From assembly GCA_905331475.1 (NCBI GenBank), contig CAJNYU010000351.1:49822-113821 (forward strand): DNA of 64,000 bases, given 5' to 3'. Position 1 is the first letter of the stretch. The number at the start of each line of letters is the position of its first letter. The DNA comes from Rotaria socialis. Lineage: Eukaryota; Rotifera; Eurotatoria; Philodinida; Philodinidae. Shown here in pieces: positions 59,820 to 64,000 of this stretch. The notes below the pieces were generated by a model. It did not search any database. It was given only the letters and a program-made list of their open reading frames with translations, and was not told the origin of the DNA. A program made the position numbers and the translations under genes.

Positions 59820-60420
59820 TATCCGGTTTTTCATCTGATCCTTCGAGATTCTATTGGAATTCAGAGGATCTGATAAAAACCAAGTATAGGAAATCTCTTG
59901 GGATTATTAGTGTTGGAACCTGGCGTGTCCCATAGGAACATGGTGATATCTGGTAGGTTCTTATAGGAATTTCGTAGGACTGTTCGACCCATGGGATCCT
60001 ACTGAGTTCGTCTATCGGAAATTATAGAGTTATCATCGGTTTTCCACTCTCGGACACGAGAAGTTCATGATAACTGATTCCCATCGGATGCGTGAAGTAA
60101 ATTTCCGTCTGATTCCGACACTAAGAATCCGACTGTAGGCCCAGAACCAGGATTCCGATGCGATCATACAGGATCTCTATCGAATCTGATCGGATCTGGT
60201 CGGATCCTATTGTCGGATTGAATCTACTGGGTACCCCCGAGGTCGAGAAATCAGACATCAAGATCGGTCACAGATTCTTATCCGATCGTATCGATTCGTA
60301 CATGATCATGTAAGATCCGACGAAAAATCGTCGTCTCTGAAATCTTACATCAAGAATTACGGTAAGATTCTTGTATGATCCATCAATAAGATCTTATATG
60401 ACCAGATAATATTGGAGATT
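59820..60420. repeat. GGATCCGAT- and TAAGATCTTA-word repeat block, right
   Basis: About 600 bp of degenerate short words. The first two thirds use GGATCTGAT, TCGGATCC and ATTCCGATG. From about 60241 the vocabulary changes to GTAAGATTC, TAAGATCTTA and ATGATC. A CCCCCGAGGTCGAG string at 60234-60247 separates the two and resembles the ends of the element at 61031-61243. No coding frame. Confidence 0.5.
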
Positions 60421-61030
60421 GAGCATTCCGTTGCTTTATTGCGAAAATCGGTGTCATTGGTCGTTGGATGGCTCTATATGTCAGTGAAGAATCAAGTTAA
60501 CCTCACTTCACTAGGAAGGATTTTATTTTTGAAGAAAATATATAGTCAAAAAAGCTGGACCACAGTGTTAACGATTAAAACGAAAAAAAGAGAAACACCT
60601 AACTTAATGGACAAATCTCTATCAATTAAAATTTGACCTCTAAAATCATGGTAGCTATTTTCATTTTTCAGTAACAAATAACAATGTTTCATCAATGCTA
60701 TTTAGATTTTGTTTTAATTCTGTTGATGAAGCATATTTGCTACTTTGGTTTCTCTATATACAATCGTCCTTCTCAAAGTTAGTGAATGTTAGTTTTTTCG
60801 TTCTGTAACTTTTCTCTCTAGATATATAAGTCATTCAAACTATTTTTGTTTCTTTTCTCGTTGTTTAGTCCGCTTATTTTCTGATAACTGACGGAATACT
60901 TTGTACACAATACTAGATATATAACAACGTCCGTCGTCCATTCGAAGTCAATACAAAAACAAAGAAAAAGCAATAATTGATGAATTGTTGAAGCAAACGA
61001 TAATCAATGGATTATTAGAAAAAAATGAAT

Positions 61031-61243
61031 GCCCCAGGTCGACCAAAACGGACCACCGTAAACCGGCCGTTTTAAGCCGTATTAAAGCGTTTTAACAGAG
61101 GCAGTATTACGGCCATACACGGACACCGTATATCAGCCGTAAAACCTCGTAAAGCCGGCGTAATATTATCGTATTCTATAGAACATACGGCCGTATTTGT
61201 ATCGTATACGACCGTTTACTGATCGTTTTCTTCGACCGGGGGC
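61031..61243. mobile_element. 213-bp MITE-like element of CCGTA/TACGGCC words
   Basis: GCCCCAGGTCGACCAAAACG at 61031-61050 and CGTTTTCTTCGACCGGGGGC at 61224-61243 are inverted copies with 17 of 20 positions matching. The interior repeats short words around CGTA, ACGGCCGTA and TTTTAAGCCGTATT. It sits immediately 5' of the first visible exon of the Ig-domain gene. No target duplication was recognised. Confidence 0.6.
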
Positions 61244-61258
61244 TACCCATGTGCAAGA

Positions 61259-62525
61259 AAGCGGTGCTTAAAACGAGCTGACGGATTACACCGAGATCAA
61301 GTGAAAATCAATGGTTCAATTGTCCAGGGTATACAACATCATGTAAGATAACATTTTTATTAGCTTTTCGTTATTGTTTTGGCAACGTAGGAGATTGATC
61401 TTGACAAGCTGGAGCGTGAAGAAAGAAAAAAAATATTTAAAAGCTCAGGATGATTACAACAACGCGAAGGAAAAAAATATGAATCGAGATGACTTAAAAA
61501 TCTTCGAAGATCAAATGGATATTCAAAATGAATGTACAAATTTAGTTCTAAATGCTGTTGAAAAACTTAGAAAAGGCGAAATATTCTGACACAACACTAG
61601 CCCCTGATGCTGCTGTTCCTGTTGAAGAAGTAGCACCAACTGAAGTTGAAAAGAAAATTGAAAAAGTTGAACCGAAGAAAAAAGAAGAAACACAAAAACA
61701 AAAGCAAACAGATGAATCAAAATTTAAATTTATTAAATATATTGCATCACAAAATTTGATGGAATGTGATTCACTTACAATTGATTGTACATGTCAAGGT
61801 TATAGTATTGACTTTTTTTATTTAAAAAATTTCTTGATTATGTTTTTGTTGATTTAGGTCGTGATGATGATGATCTTGAATTAATATGGTTACGAAACAA
61901 TAAAAAAATTGCTAAAAATCGAGATTTTCGTCATGAATGTGAACAAAATACATTCAAATTAATTGTTACTGCAGTGTAAATATTTGAAAAGATTTTTAAA
62001 TGATTTATTAAATTAAATTTATATAGATTTCCTGATGATTCAGATGTATTTTCAGCTTTATTAAAAAGTAAATTAACAAATAATGAACAATTTTCCTCTT
62101 GTTCAGTTATTATTCAAGGTGAAATTAAAATATATTTAAAATATTTCATAAATCAAAAATCTTTGTTTTAAGCCCGTGATAAAGAACCACTCGATCCTAG
62201 CTTTGTTCAATTTCCACAAAGTATTAGGTTAGAAAAAGGTGGAAAAGCTAAATTTAATTGTAAAATATCGGGATCAACACCAATGACAGGTAAAAAGAAT
62301 ATTTCTTTATAAAGTATCTTTTTTTCTTTAATAGCCCAATGGAATTTTAATGGTAAACCACTTGATCATGAATCAAATCAATTTATATTAACAAATGATG
62401 AAACAGAATTTTCACTTGAAACTCTTGTTGTTTTAGCAGCAGATCAAGGTCAATATTTTGTAATTATTTCAAATGATAAAGGACAAGTTACAGCTGCATA
62501 TAGTTTACATGTTGATCAATCATAA
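61259..62525 (+). pseudogene. Ig-domain (I-set) protein gene with frame breaks
   Basis: Segments: to 61342, 61391-61798, 61858-61975, 62027-62118, 62173-62289, 62335-62525. The introns are GT-AG and phase-consistent from 61798 onward. Visible parts are RADGLHRDQVKINGS, a charged helix (EIDLDKLEREERKK, AQDDYNNAKEKNMNRDD, LNAVEKLRKGE), a Glu/Lys/Pro linker and two Ig domains (LTIDCTCQGRDDDDLELIWLR; IRLEKGGKAKFNCKISGSTP, AQWNFNGKPL, DQGQYFVIISNDKGQV). This resembles muscle proteins of the titin/unc-89 class. Two breaks sit in the long exon: one at the A run near 61427-61436, one near 61587 (GEIF then DTTLAP). No convincing start follows the element at 61031-61243. It may be a pseudogene, or there may be homopolymer sequencing errors. 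Confidence 0.65.
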
Positions 62526-63066
62526 ATATTCAATCAATGGAACAAATAAAGTTTTAGACTAACCTTGAGTTTGTTCGAATACATTATGTTGTCTTTTTCT
62601 TCTCTATTTGTTGATTTGTTTTTCTATGTGTTGATTTTTGTTCTTCTATCTTCATTTATTTTCTTGAACATCATTATCATAAAACAACGTTCAATAAACA
62701 TCTGAAAGTCTAAATGGTGTATTTGGATCTTGATAAGCAGCATAGACTAAGGCATCTCGTGTTTTTTTTTGGAATTAACTAAGTAAAATCGGATAGAACA
62801 TTCGGTTAATTAGGACAGAAATTCATCTATTATAGTAACATCAGGAGCTCCACCTGTTGAATCATACCCGGCCATCAGCAAGCTTGAGACGCGAATCCAA
62901 TCTGAACCGACACGCGTCCGAGTCTAGAACCAAACCGATCGACTCTACTCTCTTGCCATGTAGCTATGATCTAGTAAATCAACCATTTCTACATTTATTA
63001 TCATGATTGTCTGGAGTACAAGTCATTTTCATGTTTTATTACAAAAGTGTACGACAAAAGTAATAT
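62526..63066. other. Intergenic stretch, 0.5 kb
   Basis: AATAAA at 62546-62551 follows the Ig-gene stop. No gene seen. Confidence 0.5.
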
Positions 63067-64000
63067 TTATAATTGAGGAAAATATGAATGAAAATTATCT
63101 GGACGAACAAAAGGCTTCTCAGTAACAAGAGTTTTCAACTGTGTAAAATTGAGACGTGCTGCATCATTGGTGAAATTGTTTGTTATCATCACTAATGATT
63201 CATATTGGATTGTGAGATGTAACAAACAAGGCAAACGAATTTAACTTTCGAAGAGAAATTGTTCAACATAATCGATGTGTGCCAATTCAAGATTGAGAAC
63301 AGCAAGATGAGAAAATGTAATGAATGTAATCGAATTTTTTTTAGATTTTTGTGGTTCATCATTCTGTATCGATAATGTTTGAAGAAAAGGAAAAGATTGT
63401 GAGATAATTCGGAAAAATTCATGTTCAAAAGGGCATATATCATCGGTGACTATCACCGATCGAACTTTAATAAATATGCCACCTTGAAAAGAATTAGTCA
63501 CATTGTGAAACATGTGAAATTGATATGGAAGTGAATAAATATATGACATCGAGCTCTAATTTTCATTGTATTATCATCAGCATATGAACCAATTTGTTGA
63601 TATCTTCTTTCGATAAAACTACGCTGAATATGATCGTTTGAAGGAAGAAAAATATTGCTTCTTCTGTTGCAAACACGAGTCGTTATACTGAAAGTAAATT
63701 TGTTTAGCCGTGGCATAGGAACGAGAATTTCATCATTTAAATGAATGCCATCGATATAAGTCGAATTGATTCCTTTCACAAAAAGAAATAATGTTAGCTC
63801 CTCGAGATTTGACATTCGACGAAATAATGGAACAAACTCATGATAATAAGATGTTGGTGAAATCGAAGTTAATGACAAATATTTCAACTTTGAAATTGTT
63901 TTCTATAAGGAAAAGACGTAGGATATCTTAGGTCAGGATTCGACTATTACCTGTCGCGATTCGGCCAGGAAATGTTTCCAATTGCCACACGCTGTTTCCA
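63067..64000 (-). pseudogene. F-box/LRR-like bdelloid family gene, broken and cut by the window end
   Basis: Exon 63951 upward (ending CGNWKHFLAESRQ) splices to 63902 (KTISKLKYLSLTSISP). The frame then reads LFRRMSNLEELTLFLFVKG, IDGIHLNDEILVPMPRLNKF, SFIERRYQQIGSYADDN. After RARCHI, near 63545, two extra bases shift the frame to YSLPYQFHMFHNVTNSF, CPFEHEFFRIISQSFPFLQT and HIDYVEQFLFES, followed by an in-frame TAA near 63240. Family-like sequence continues past that stop (LVMITNNFTNDAARLN, KPFVRPDNFHSYFPQL) to a stop at 63067-63069. As I know them, bdelloid F-box-type proteins share these phrases. The F-box itself would be upstream of the window end. Confidence 0.7.

Overview
The window looks like nuclear DNA of a metazoan, most probably a bdelloid rotifer. 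It is AT-rich. Genes are split by GT-AG introns, many of them only 50-70 nt long. Several families that are expanded in bdelloids are present: an arginine-type mono-ADP-ribosyltransferase with C-terminal TPR-like repeats (plus a decayed copy), an F-box/LRR-like protein (decayed) and isolated intronless genes that resemble bacterial ones. The long intergenic spacers would fit a Rotaria-like genome better than a compact Adineta-like one, but genus cannot be decided from the sequence. I saw no tRNA, rRNA or CRISPR.

Left part (1-23 kb), mostly conserved housekeeping genes on the + strand. In order they are: the 3' part of an RSRC2-like splicing-associated SR protein (60-2818), an unrecognised 198-aa protein (3336-3932), ribulose-phosphate 3-epimerase (4919-5656), a nine-exon RagC/D GTPase (9003-11099), an intronless and divergent eIF2-beta-like protein (15305-16192), the mitochondrial RMND1 homologue (17197-19758) and a small single-pass membrane protein (20133-20798). 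A divergent Arf-like GTPase lies on the minus strand (20952-23013). Spacers of 3-4 kb (5.7-9.0, 11.1-15.3) hold only microsatellites.

Middle (23-45 kb), all on the minus strand. There is a four-exon biogenic-amine-type GPCR (23252-25443). It is followed by a 14-exon neurexin-like receptor (26648-35561) whose reading frame continues after the transmembrane helix into a WD40-type beta-propeller. A 5-kb spacer with a decayed gene fragment comes next. Then two adjacent genes carry unrelated ADP-ribosyltransferase folds: a nucleotidyltransferase-like domain fused to a PARP catalytic domain (40618-43026 or further upstream), and an R-S-E ART with TPR-like repeats (43508-45046).

Right part (45-64 kb), accessory in character. 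It has inverted-repeat elements built from short degenerate words, interstitial TGTGGG telomere-like motifs, decayed coding fragments, a perfect 24-bp hairpin, and three intronless genes (FAS1 protein, sirtuin, small multi-pass membrane protein). These are followed by a broken Ig-domain gene and a broken F-box-like gene. This mixture is what bdelloid subtelomeric or transfer-rich regions look like.

The strongest candidates for something undescribed are the neurexin/WD40 fusion, the NTase-PARP fusion beside an R-S-E ART, the divergent eIF2-beta-like gene, and the set of unrelated 'short-word' inverted-repeat elements.
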